A program made the position numbers and the translations under genes. This document shows positions 1 to 5,793 of a stretch of 12,313 nucleotides of DNA, piece by piece (the stretch's first letter is position 1; each line of letters begins with the position of its first letter). Below the pieces are notes generated by a model. It was not told where the DNA came from. It saw only the letters and a program-made list of their open reading frames with translations, and did no database searches. Origin of the DNA: Bacteroidales bacterium UBA3663 (GTDB lineage Bacteria; Bacteroidota; Bacteroidia; Bacteroidales; UBA3663); assembly GCA_002373755.1 (NCBI GenBank), contig DFJU01000067.1, positions 1 to 12,313 on the forward strand, given 5' to 3'.

Positions 1-832
1 TCATGTTGTTGTGCATCCAGTAGTGTACCGTCGGTTTGCCCTTGGCAGCGCAGCTCTGAGCAATCTCGCATTCATGGTGAGGGAAGAGCAGGTCCAAGCC
101 TCCGCCGTGGATGTCAAACTCTTCGCCGAGGTACTTCTCGCTCATCGTCGAGCACTCCAGATGCCAGCCCGGGAAACCTTCGCTCCAGGGTGATGGCCAA
201 TGCATGATGTGCTCCGGAGCAGCCTTTTTCCACAAGGCGAAGTCGCAGGCGTTGCGCTTCTCCGATTGGCCGTCCAAATCTCGCGTAGTGTCCATCAATT
301 CGTTGATGTTGCGGCCTGACAGGATGCCGTAGTTGAACTTCTCGGCATATTTCTTCACGTCGAAATAGACGCTTCCCTCGCTCACATAGGCATAGCCCGC
401 ATCGAGAATCTTCTGCACGTAGGCAATCTGCTCGATGATGTGGCCGCTGGCGTGAGGTTCGATGCTTGGCGGCAGGACGTTCAGAGCGTCCATAGCCTTA
501 TGATAGCGGTTCAGGTAGTACTGCACCACCTCCATCGGTTCCTTCTGCTCCAGACGGGCCTTCTTGGCAATCTTGTCCTCGCCCTCGTCAGCGTCGTGTT
601 CGAGGTGGCCGACATCGGTGATGTTGCGCACGTAGCGCACTTTATAGCCGATGTGGGTCAGATAGCGGAAAAGCACATCGAAGGTGATTGCCGGACGTGC
701 ATGACCCAGATGTCCGTCACCATAGACGGTTGGGCCGCACACGTACATGCCGACGCGTTCGGGAACGATTGACTTGAATGGCTGCTTTGTGCGAGCCAAA
801 GTGTTGTAGATGTAAAGTTGCTGTGAAATCAT
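1..832 (-). CDS. cysS: Cysteinyl-tRNA synthetase, N-terminal 277 codons (partial at window edge)
   Basis: Class I aminoacyl-tRNA synthetase that activates cysteine with ATP and loads it on tRNA-Cys in the cytoplasm. Reading the minus strand from the ATG at 832-830 gives [12 protein letters not shown], then the first zinc-ligand region [10 protein letters not shown] and the ATP-binding HIGH variant HLGHAR. Further on come the family segments [18 protein letters not shown], with the later zinc ligands, and [11 protein letters not shown]. The frame stays open to the window edge, so the C-terminal part, including the KMSKS loop and anticodon-binding domain, lies outside. The gene follows the LolD-type ATPase on the same strand with an 88-base gap containing a small inverted repeat. 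I see no good promoter in that gap, so co-transcription with the ATPase gene is possible. Identification is secure; only the 3' end is unseen. Confidence 0.97.
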   Translation of the reverse strand, partial: MISQQLYIYNTLARTKQPFKSIVPERVGMYVCGPTVYGDGHLGHARPAITFDVLFRYLTHIGYKVRYVRNITDVGHLEHDADEGEDKIAKKARLEQKEPMEVVQYYLNRYHKAMDALNVLPPSIEPHASGHIIEQIAYVQKILDAGYAYVSEGSVYFDVKKYAEKFNYGILSGRNINELMDTTRDLDGQSEKRNACDFALWKKAAPEHIMHWPSPWSEGFPGWHLECSTMSEKYLGEEFDIHGGGLDLLFPHHECEIAQSCAAKGKPTVHYWMHNNM

Positions 833-850
833 TGTCTTGTTAATTTGTGG

Positions 851-879
851 CATTGGCCGTTATGATGTTTTGGCCAATG
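851..879 (-). repeat. 8-bp perfect inverted repeat in the cysS leader
   Basis: CATTGGCC at 851-858 and GGCCAATG at 872-879 are perfect complements around a 13-base loop, 19 bases upstream of the cysS start codon. No T-tract follows on the minus strand, so it does not look like a terminator. It may be a leader hairpin or a protein site, or chance. Confidence 0.4.
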
Positions 880-920
880 GATCGAACCTAACTCTTATTT
901 CTTAATTCTTATCTCTAACT

Positions 921-1595
921 TCATATGATTCTTCCGTCGGCCATGTGGATGACGCGGTCGGACATCTGGGCAAGGCTCTCGTCGTGAGTGACGATGACGA
1001 ACGTCTGGTTGAATTCCTTGCGCAGGTCGAAGAAGAGCTGGTGAAGTTCCTGCTTGTTCTGGCTGTCGAGCGATCCCGAAGGTTCGTCGGCAAACACGAC
1101 ATCGGGCTGGTTCATAAGGGCACGAGCCACTGCTACGCGTTGTTTTTCGCCACCCGACAATTCGGCGGGACGATGTTCCATGCGGTCTTTCAGTCCCAAA
1201 AAATCGAGCAAGTCGCAGGCGCGACATCGTGCTTTTGAATTCCTTATTCCGGCAATCATCGCTGGCATCATGACGTTTTCGAGCGCACTGAATTCCGGCA
1301 GCAATTGATGGAATTGGAACACGAAGCCGATGTGCCTGTTGCGGAATTGGGCCAGTTCCGATTCGCGTAGTGCCAGAATTTCGTTGCCGTTGATGTTGAT
1401 TTTGGGCTGCAAGACGGTTGCATCGGCCGGAAAAGTAGGTTTGTCGAGCGTTCCCATGATTTGCAGCAGGGTGGTTTTTCCTGCGCCGGATTTGCCCACA
1501 ATGGATACCACTTCGCCATCCTGAATGTCGAGGCTGATGCCCTTGAGCACCTCAATCGGACCGAAGTTCTTGTGGATATTGCGGATTTCAATCAT
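921..1595 (-). CDS. lolD: LolD/FtsE-type ABC transporter ATP-binding protein
   Basis: A 224-residue ABC ATPase of the LolD/MacB/FtsE group, which powers permeases that move lipoproteins from the inner membrane or reshape the envelope. All motifs are present: Walker [10 protein letters not shown] (34-42), Q-loop glutamine in [12 protein letters not shown] (about 94), signature LSGGEKQR (147-154), Walker [13 protein letters not shown] with catalytic Glu171, and switch His204 in VTHDES. Length is normal for a stand-alone nucleotide-binding subunit. The ATG at 1595 gives the standard [12 protein letters not shown] opening. A consensus promoter lies 35-66 bases upstream. No permease gene is adjacent, so the partner (LolC/E-like) would be encoded elsewhere, as is common in Bacteroidota. 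LolD is favoured over FtsE by the [13 protein letters not shown] segment, but the exact transported substrate is inferred only from family membership. Confidence 0.88.
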   Translation of the reverse strand: MIEIRNIHKNFGPIEVLKGISLDIQDGEVVSIVGKSGAGKTTLLQIMGTLDKPTFPADATVLQPKININGNEILALRESELAQFRNRHIGFVFQFHQLLPEFSALENVMMPAMIAGIRNSKARCRACDLLDFLGLKDRMEHRPAELSGGEKQRVAVARALMNQPDVVFADEPSGSLDSQNKQELHQLFFDLRKEFNQTFVIVTHDESLAQMSDRVIHMADGRII

Positions 1596-1629
1596 TTGGA
1601 AACGTCTTTTCGCTACGTGAATTAAGTTG

Positions 1630-1661
1630 CAAATTTACGTATATTTGGATTACTGCGCAAA
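1630..1661 (-). promoter_or_regulatory. Bacteroidota-type promoter for the LolD-like gene
   Basis: On the minus strand, TTTG (complement of 1658-1661) is followed after 20 bases by TAAATTTG (complement of 1630-1637), matching the Bacteroidota primary sigma consensus TTTG-N19-21-TAnnTTTG. The start codon is at 1595, leaving a short leader of roughly 25-30 bases. Confidence 0.75.
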
Positions 1662-1676
1662 TTTATCATTTGAAAT

Positions 1677-1707
1677 TTTGACTTTCGCTTCCGTTCGATT
1701 ATCTTTG
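1677..1707 (+). promoter_or_regulatory. Consensus promoter pointing away from the LolD-like gene, no obvious target
   Basis: TTTG at 1677-1680 and TATCTTTG at 1700-1707 are separated by 19 bases, a full match to the Bacteroidota consensus on the plus strand. The next plus-strand gene starts only at 1986, beyond a hairpin and across the antisense strand of the tRNA. It may drive a small RNA, provide a long leader for the FAD-synthetase-like gene, or be a chance match in AT-rich DNA. Confidence 0.45.
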
Positions 1708-1730
1708 CGTTTGCGTTTGTTTTTCAGTTT

Positions 1731-1775
1731 AAATTAAAATGCGAGAGCAAACCGAAATCTCTTCGTTTTGCTCTC
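1731..1775 (-). terminator. Hairpin downstream of the tRNA, probable terminator
   Basis: The arms 1743-1756 and 1762-1775 pair over 14 positions with one mismatch around a 5-base loop. On the minus strand the stem is followed by GCATTTTAATTT, an imperfect T-rich tail, so it fits a terminator for the tRNA transcript that ends at 1809. It also lies directly downstream of the plus-strand promoter at 1677-1707, where no T-tract follows, so it could equally be a structured part of a plus-strand RNA. Confidence 0.5.
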
Positions 1776-1808
1776 TTCAAACGGAAAATTTTCAAACCAG
1801 TATAAAAG

Positions 1809-1882
1809 TGGTCCCACTAGGGCTTGAACCTAGGACCAACGGATTATGAGTCCGCTGCTCTGACCAACTGAGCTATAGGACC
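1809..1882 (-). tRNA. tRNA with CAU anticodon (elongator Met or lysidine-modified Ile2)
   Basis: The minus strand folds into a complete 74-base cloverleaf. The acceptor strand GGTCCTA pairs with TGGGACC plus discriminator A, with one T-G wobble. The D arm is GCTC/GAGC, the anticodon arm is GCGGA-CTCATAA-TCCGT with CAT at 1848-1846, the variable loop has 5 bases, and the T arm is CTAGG-TTCAAGC-CCTAG. The CCA end is not encoded. It is not an initiator tRNA, since the first pair is G-C and the anticodon stem lacks three G-C pairs. A CAU anticodon outside the initiator means elongator Met or the Ile2 species whose C34 becomes lysidine. The C4-G69 and C5-G68 acceptor pairs resemble known TilS recognition features and favour Ile2, but do not prove it. 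Confidence 0.95.
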
Positions 1883-1938
1883 GTTTTTGTGTTGGTTTGT
1901 GATTGTTTAGCAGGGCTTCCCTTCTAAAAAATCGGTCG

Positions 1939-1970
1939 CAAAGATAGCGTTTGTTTCTTAATATAGCAAA
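1939..1970 (-). promoter_or_regulatory. Promoter of the tRNA gene
   Basis: On the minus strand TTTG (complement of 1967-1970) and TATCTTTG (complement of 1939-1946) are spaced by 20 bases, a full consensus match. Transcription would begin roughly 50 bases before the mature tRNA 5' end at 1882. Confidence 0.75.
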
Positions 1971-1985
1971 TTTTTTGTTTCAAAA

Positions 1986-2558
1986 ATGACTATATACAAG
2001 AATTGCGGAAATGTGCCTTTTGAATTCGCTGCGTGCATAGGTTTCTTCGATGGTGTGCATCGTGGACATCAGTTTCTGCTTCGCCATTTGCAGGAAGAGG
2101 CGAGACGCAGAGGTTTGAAGTCTGCTGTTGTCACATTTGCCAACCATCCGCGCAAGTTGATTCAGCCGGATTACGACCTGCTGTTGATCGACACCCTTGA
2201 ACAACGACTTGAAAAGTTGGCTGCGACGGGCATAGATGCCTGTTTCCTGTTGGATTTTACGGAAGAAATCCGTCAGCTTTCGGCACGGGAATTCATTCAG
2301 GATGTATTGTCGAAGCAGATGCACGTCCGATTGTTGATAATTGGCTACGACCATCGTTTCGGCCATGATCGCAGTGATTCGTTTGAAGATTATGTGCGAT
2401 ATGGCAAGGAATGTGGCATGGAGGTCATTCAGGAACCGGTTTTTACCGACGATTCAGGTCTGCATTTTTCTTCGAGCGAAGTGCGAAGGGCTTTGAAATC
2501 GGGTGATGTTGACAAGGCACGCCGCATTCTGGGGCAAGTAGATATGAAAAAGGAGTGA
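1986..2558 (+). CDS. Stand-alone FAD synthetase-domain (RibF N-terminal-like) nucleotidyltransferase
   Basis: A 190-residue protein matching the N-terminal FMN adenylyltransferase half of bacterial RibF. Visible signatures are GFFDGVHRGHQ (19-29, with the nucleotidyltransferase HxGH as HRGH at 25-28), TFANHPRKL (50-58), GYDHRFGHDRSDSF in the middle and the SSSEVRRALKSGDV segment near the end, equivalent to SSTxIR of RibF. Bifunctional RibF is about 310 residues because a riboflavin kinase domain follows. Here the protein stops right after the synthetase domain and its stop codon sits inside a terminator stem, so the kinase half is genuinely absent rather than cut off. It would be expected to transfer AMP from ATP to FMN or a related substrate, but the true substrate is not readable from sequence. 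It faces the Lrp gene tail to tail. ATG at 1986 follows AT-rich DNA without Shine-Dalgarno sequence. Confidence 0.88.
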   Translation: MTIYKNCGNVPFEFAACIGFFDGVHRGHQFLLRHLQEEARRRGLKSAVVTFANHPRKLIQPDYDLLLIDTLEQRLEKLAATGIDACFLLDFTEEIRQLSAREFIQDVLSKQMHVRLLIIGYDHRFGHDRSDSFEDYVRYGKECGMEVIQEPVFTDDSGLHFSSSEVRRALKSGDVDKARRILGQVDMKKE

Positions 2559-2583
2559 AATTTTTGTTTCACTCCCTTTTTTT
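2547..2583. terminator. Bidirectional intrinsic terminator between convergent genes
   Basis: A perfect 9-bp stem (2552-2560 with 2567-2575) and 6-base loop is followed by seven T on the plus strand (2577-2583) and, read on the minus strand, by five T (complement of 2547-2551). It serves the FAD-synthetase-like gene, whose TGA stop at 2556-2558 lies inside the stem, and the Lrp-type gene ending at 2603. Confidence 0.9.
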
Positions 2584-2602
2584 CGTTTCTGAGCTGCGAG
2601 AT

Positions 2603-3112
2603 TTAATCCCAGTCTTCCGTAGCGCCAATCAGGCCGTCAATGTTGGGCAGAACGCCGCCACAGATGCTTATTTCGCGGTTGATGCTCTCTTCAAGTGAGA
2701 TAAGTGTTTCGGTCGATACGACACCTTCGATGCCTTGAATCTTGTTGTTCAGCAAGTCCATCAGATGCTCGTTGTCGCGTGCATAGAGCTTGCAAAGCAT
2801 GGTGTATGGGCCTGTTGTGAAGTGACATTCGATGATTTCCGGAATAGCCTCCAGGCATTTGACGACCTCGCGGTACATGTTGCCGCGTTCAAGACGGATT
2901 CCTATATATGTGCAGGTCTGGAAACCGAGGGCACGTGGGTCGATGTTGTAGCCAGAACCGACAATCACTTTAAGTTCGATGAGGCGTTGAATGCGTTGGT
3001 GTATGGCTGCGCGCGAGACACCACATTCCACAGCCACGTTCTTCGACGGGATACGTGCATTGCGGGTTATGATGTCCAGGATTTTTTTGTCAAGTGCATC
3101 AATTTTTTCCAT
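2603..3112 (-). CDS. Lrp/AsnC family transcriptional regulator
   Basis: A 169-residue feast/famine regulator. The N-terminal part carries the winged helix-turn-helix (DALDKKILDIITRNAR, then VAVECGVSRAAIHQRIQRL, about 25-43). From about residue 65 the RAM/ligand-binding domain follows, with the typical TYIGIRLERG strand, ECHFTTGPYTMLCKLYARD and the GVVSTETLISLEE end strand. Such proteins form dimers to octamers, bind AT-rich dyads and respond to amino acids; which ligand is sensed here cannot be told. Length is slightly above the usual 150-160, with an acidic 15-residue tail. The gene is monocistronic: its upstream gap of 213 bases holds a minus-strand -7 box and a candidate operator, and its 3' side ends at the shared terminator. 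Family is certain, targets unknown; autoregulation is likely by family habit. Confidence 0.95.
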   Translation of the reverse strand: MEKIDALDKKILDIITRNARIPSKNVAVECGVSRAAIHQRIQRLIELKVIVGSGYNIDPRALGFQTCTYIGIRLERGNMYREVVKCLEAIPEIIECHFTTGPYTMLCKLYARDNEHLMDLLNNKIQGIEGVVSTETLISLEESINREISICGGVLPNIDGLIGATEDWD

Positions 3113-3176
3113 TTCTTTTAGTCTTTCTTTTTAGTTTGCATCATGTCCGTTTTTCTCTGTTGTGGACGATACATTC

Positions 3177-3189
3177 GTTGCAAATTTAC
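3177..3189 (-). promoter_or_regulatory. -7 element of the Lrp-type gene promoter
   Basis: The minus strand reads GTAAATTTGCAAC here, identical over 13 bases to the -7 region of the LolD-like gene promoter (1626-1638). No TTTG is found 19-21 bases upstream, so the -33 element is weak and an activator or altered sigma contact is possible. Confidence 0.5.
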
Positions 3190-3212
3190 AGCATTTTTCT
3201 CGTATTTTCCCG

Positions 3213-3237
3213 ATTTTGTAGAAATATTTGACAAAAT
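3213..3237. promoter_or_regulatory. Candidate operator (dyad) upstream of the Lrp-type gene
   Basis: ATTTTGT (3213-3219) and ACAAAAT (3231-3237) form a perfect 7-bp dyad around an AT-rich 11-base centre, starting 24 bases upstream of the -7 box. A second TTGT/ACAA palindrome lies at 3256-3263. AT-rich dyads of this size are typical for Lrp/AsnC autoregulation; binding here is inference only. Confidence 0.3.
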
Positions 3238-3260
3238 GCTATCAAATGGTTGATATTGTA

Positions 3261-3298
3261 CAAAAAAACGATGCATTTGATTGCAAATGCACCGTTTG
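3261..3298 (-). terminator. Intrinsic terminator of the FKBP gene
   Basis: On the minus strand a 12-bp stem with one G-T wobble (3284-3295 pairing with 3268-3279) and 4-base loop CAAT is followed by a run of T (complement of 3262-3268). It begins about 30 bases past the FKBP stop codon at 3326. Confidence 0.9.
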
Positions 3299-3325
3299 TA
3301 AGTTGTTGATGGAAATCTATGTGAT

Positions 3326-4060
3326 TTACTTCTTCTTGGCTGCTGGAATGACTTCGCGCAGTTCAATTTCAAACTGAAGGGTTGAACCGCCAGGGATGTT
3401 CTGACCGGCACCACGGTCGCCATAGCCAAGTTCGCTTGGCATTGTGACGATTGCCTTGCCGCCGACCTTCATGTTCATCAAGCCCTCTTTGAAGCCCTTT
3501 ACAACGCCGTTTACGTTGAATGAAGTGCTGTCGTTCTGGTCGAATACGGTGCCGTCAACAAGCGAACCCTTGTAGTTTACGACAACCTTGTCGCCTTCCT
3601 GTGGCTGCTTGCCTGTGCCGGCTACGATTGTTTCAATCTGCAAGCCTGACTCCAGAGTCACAACGCCTTCGCGCTTTGCGTTCTCGGCCATGAACTGCAT
3701 GCCTTTTTCCTTATTCTCGGCAACTTCTTTCTGGTGCTTTTCTTCCATCTGCTTGCGGAGCTTCTCCTGAAATCCGCGTAACAGCATGTCTGCATCGGCT
3801 ACGCTGATTTTCAAGTTGTTGGAATCGCGACGTATTGCGCTGACGAAACCTGCGATGAAGTTGTCGAGATCCATGGTAACTTCAGGTACGACAACACCGC
3901 TGTCCTGGAAGTTTGCATACTGGTTGCCGAAGACGACACCATAAGCATAACCTACTGAGTCCAAATCAGATGAAAGGGAAACACTGGTTACATCGTTGCA
4001 AGAAGATACGCCAACCAAGGCGGCGGCAGCAACGAATACGCTGATAAAGAATTTCTTCAT
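3326..4060 (-). CDS. FKBP-type peptidyl-prolyl cis-trans isomerase, lipoprotein
   Basis: A 244-residue prolyl isomerase of the Mip/FkpA layout, catalysing cis-trans isomerisation of X-Pro bonds in exported proteins. Residues 1-21 form a lipoprotein signal with lipobox VSSC (Cys21), so it is predicted to be membrane-anchored in the envelope. The sequence CND after the cysteine lacks an acidic/lysine surface-export signature, so a periplasmic face is more likely. An FKBP_N-type dimerisation region (about 30-130, with a charged helix at 95-130) precedes the catalytic FKBP domain (about 140-238). That domain has Tyr163, Phe173-Asp174, Tyr213 in LGYG and Phe230 in LQFEIEL. The residue equivalent to Trp59 of FKBP12 is Phe190 (GFKEGL). 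It has its own promoter and terminator, and is divergent from the sirtuin gene. The function is firmly assigned; clients are unknown. Confidence 0.95.
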   Translation of the reverse strand: MKKFFISVFVAAAALVGVSSCNDVTSVSLSSDLDSVGYAYGVVFGNQYANFQDSGVVVPEVTMDLDNFIAGFVSAIRRDSNNLKISVADADMLLRGFQEKLRKQMEEKHQKEVAENKEKGMQFMAENAKREGVVTLESGLQIETIVAGTGKQPQEGDKVVVNYKGSLVDGTVFDQNDSTSFNVNGVVKGFKEGLMNMKVGGKAIVTMPSELGYGDRGAGQNIPGGSTLQFEIELREVIPAAKKK

Positions 4061-4113
4061 GATTTTTAGTATGATTTATTAAGTTTTAGGTTGTCTGTTT
4101 TTTTGAGCGGTCG

Positions 4114-4148
4114 CAAAGTTAGTGATTTTGAACGATAATTGTGTCAAA
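4114..4148 (-). promoter_or_regulatory. Promoter of the FKBP gene
   Basis: On the minus strand TAACTTTG (complement of 4114-4121) is a perfect -7 box, about 54 bases before the ATG at 4060. The nearest TTTG (complement of 4145-4148, inside TTTTGACA) is 23 bases away, slightly longer than the usual 19-21. Confidence 0.6.
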
Positions 4149-4185
4149 ATTTAATGAATTTTAATTATTTCGTTGTTTTCTTTCG

Positions 4186-4193
4186 TATATTCG
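4186..4193 (+). promoter_or_regulatory. Weak -7 box before the sirtuin gene
   Basis: TATATTCG differs by one base from TAnnTTTG and lies 24 bases before the ATG at 4218. No TTTG occurs at the expected -33 distance. If real, transcription begins near 4200, which rules out the upstream TTG at 4173 as the start codon. Confidence 0.35.
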
Positions 4194-4217
4194 CGCAAAC
4201 CAATAATCTTTTTTCAA

Positions 4218-4904
4218 ATGAAGAGAATCGTTTTTCTTACTGGTGCCGGAATGAGTGCTGAAAGTGGCATTTCCACGTTCCGCGACAGTGACGGATTGTG
4301 GGAACATTACAGCGTCGAGGAGATTTGCACTCACGATGCATGGCTGATGACTCCTGGCAAATTGCTCGATTTCTACAACATGCTACGTCGCAAGTATATG
4401 GATTGCAAGCCGAATGAAGGCCATCGTCTGATTGGTTCTTTGGAGGATAGGTTTGACGTTCAGGTCATTACGCAAAATCTTGACAACTTGCATGAACAAG
4501 GTGGTTCGAAGCACGTTTTGCATCTGCATGGTGAGATGATGAAGGCCCGTCCGGATGGCGTTGACCGTGGAGTTTATTATCCGCTTGACCCCAAGAATCC
4601 GGATATTCACCTGGGTGACAAGGATGCCGACGGTGTTCAATTGCGCCCGCACATCGTCTTTTTTGGCGAGGCTGTTCCGAATCTTGAAAAGGCGGCGAAA
4701 ATCGTTTCTACGGCCGATATTCTAGTCGTGATTGGCACATCGTTGAACGTATATCCTGCGGCTGGCCTGCTCGACTATGCGCCATCGTCGGCAAAAATCT
4801 ACGTCATCGACCCCAAACCGATTCACTCGCCCTATCGGCAATTCGTACAGATTACCAAAGGGGCGAGTGAAGGTATGAAGGAGCTGCTCAATTATTTGGA
4901 ATAA
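4218..4904 (+). CDS. cobB: NAD-dependent protein deacylase (sirtuin, Sir2/CobB family)
   Basis: A 228-residue Sir2-family enzyme that removes acyl groups from lysines using NAD. Motifs: GAGMSAESGISTFR (9-22, NAD binding), TQNLDNLHEQGG (85-96), catalytic His104 in HLHGE, RPHIVFFGEAVP, and VVIGTSLNVYPAAG near the end. The ATG at 4218 was chosen over the in-frame TTG at 4173 because MKRIVFLTGAG is the normal sirtuin opening. Two oddities: no cysteine lies between His104 and RPHIV, so the structural zinc ribbon is missing, and the Tyr-x-x-Arg acyl-selectivity pair of CobB/SIRT5 reads Y53-N-M-L56, with leucine replacing arginine. The acyl preference is therefore uncertain. The gene is divergent from the FKBP gene and its last 13 bases overlap the end of the convergent TPR gene. 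The symbol cobB is by family similarity. Confidence 0.93.
   Translation: MKRIVFLTGAGMSAESGISTFRDSDGLWEHYSVEEICTHDAWLMTPGKLLDFYNMLRRKYMDCKPNEGHRLIGSLEDRFDVQVITQNLDNLHEQGGSKHVLHLHGEMMKARPDGVDRGVYYPLDPKNPDIHLGDKDADGVQLRPHIVFFGEAVPNLEKAAKIVSTADILVVIGTSLNVYPAAGLLDYAPSSAKIYVIDPKPIHSPYRQFVQITKGASEGMKELLNYLE
4822..4871. repeat. 11-bp perfect inverted repeat in the sirtuin 3' end
   Basis: TTCACTCGCCC (4822-4832) and GGGCGAGTGAA (4861-4871) are perfect complements around 28 bases, close to the convergent overlap of the sirtuin and TPR genes. No T-tract follows on either strand, so it is not a standard terminator; it may still fold at the transcript ends, or be chance within coding sequence. Confidence 0.4.
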
Positions 4905-5758
4905 GCAGACACGTTCTGTTCTATTTGTTGGATGATTTGCGTGATTTGCGAATCGTTCAACGTCTTGTTGGCCACTTTAAGGTGTTCGACGGCCTTCGGA
5001 CCATATTTCAGCCAAGCGCGTTTCGTTGTTGTCTGCATTTCAGCGTAGTAGTGAGATGCTTTTTTAGCGTCGCTTTTCTTTGCGTTGTAGTTTGCCTCTG
5101 CGCTCTTCTTGGTCTTCTGTATGGTGTTGTAAAGTCCGTAACCGAGTGCTTTGTGCACATTGGCGTTGGTCGGGTCGATTGCGAGCACCTTGTCGTAGTA
5201 AACCTCGGCCGAGTCTGCCTTTTCGAGGTTCAGATAGAGTTGGGCTGCGTTCATGTAGAACTTCTTTTTCTTCTCATCGTCAATGTCCGGATCGTTCAAG
5301 ATCGTCATGCAGCATGGCAGAGCGTTTGCCCAATCCTTCTCTTTTGAGTAGATGAAATAGAGTTTTGTGTCCATTGCCAATGTCTGTGCCTGATTGGCCG
5401 TCTTGATGTCGATGTATGCCTGCTTGACAAGTTCGGGTTTTCCGGCTGCCTCGTAGGCATTCTTCATGTTTGTGATGACACCTTGGTCGTAGTTGCCTTT
5501 CAGAAGGCTTGCCTTGAACGCATCACCGGCCTTTTCGTTGTTTCCAGTCTGCAGATATGCCGTGGCCAACTGGAATGCGGTCATATAGTCCGTATTGTCT
5601 TTGTCCAATTCCTGTGCTTTCAAATAGTTTGTAATGGCTTCTTCGTACTTTTGGTTAGCCATTGCTGCGTCGCCTGCATTGGCATAGTCGGCCAATGTCT
5701 GCGCCTGCAAAGAACCTGCGAGTGCGGTTACAATTGCAAATACATAGATCTTTTTCAT
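4892..5758 (-). CDS. Exported tetratricopeptide-repeat protein
   Basis: A 288-residue protein with a clear Sec signal (MKKIYVFAIVTALAGSLQA, predicted cleavage after Ala19, new N-terminus Gln20), so it acts in the periplasm or outer membrane space. The mature part is helical TPR solenoid: a first repeat around 24-57 (AGDAAMANQKYEEAITNYLKA), a second around 58-91 (FQLATAYLQTGNNEKAGDAF), and later repeats near 146-200, ending in AEVYYDKVLAIDPTN. A lysine-rich helical stretch (about 210-240) and a short C-terminal helix follow. TPR arrays bind partner proteins; no enzymatic motif is visible and I do not recognise a named family. It starts 35 bases after queF on the same strand with no promoter signal between, so co-transcription is likely. 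Its last 13 bases overlap the sirtuin gene tail to tail. Confidence 0.9.
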   Translation of the reverse strand: MKKIYVFAIVTALAGSLQAQTLADYANAGDAAMANQKYEEAITNYLKAQELDKDNTDYMTAFQLATAYLQTGNNEKAGDAFKASLLKGNYDQGVITNMKNAYEAAGKPELVKQAYIDIKTANQAQTLAMDTKLYFIYSKEKDWANALPCCMTILNDPDIDDEKKKKFYMNAAQLYLNLEKADSAEVYYDKVLAIDPTNANVHKALGYGLYNTIQKTKKSAEANYNAKKSDAKKASHYYAEMQTTTKRAWLKYGPKAVEHLKVANKTLNDSQITQIIQQIEQNVSAYSK

Positions 5759-5793
5759 GTTACGTTAATGTTTTAGCATTTGATATTTTTGTT

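Noticed and set aside
895..1227. Arginine-rich minus-strand ORF overlapping the LolD-like gene
   Set aside because: It is a different frame of the same strand through the Walker B and signature region, where the ABC ATPase frame is fully conserved.
1740..1850. Short plus-strand ORF (36 codons) starting at 1740 behind the orphan promoter
   Set aside because: Its last third is the antisense of the tRNA (VPLGLEPRTNGL), a well-known artefact pattern of ORFs opposite tRNAs, and the first part is the hairpin arm.
4173..4217. Extended N-terminus for the sirtuin from a TTG at 4173
   Set aside because: The extra residues have no family counterpart, TTG is unneeded with an ATG at 4218, and a probable -7 box lies inside the extension.
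4822..4871. The 11-bp inverted repeat as an intrinsic terminator for the TPR gene
   Set aside because: The loop is 28 bases and no T-tract follows on the minus strand; it lies well inside sirtuin coding sequence.
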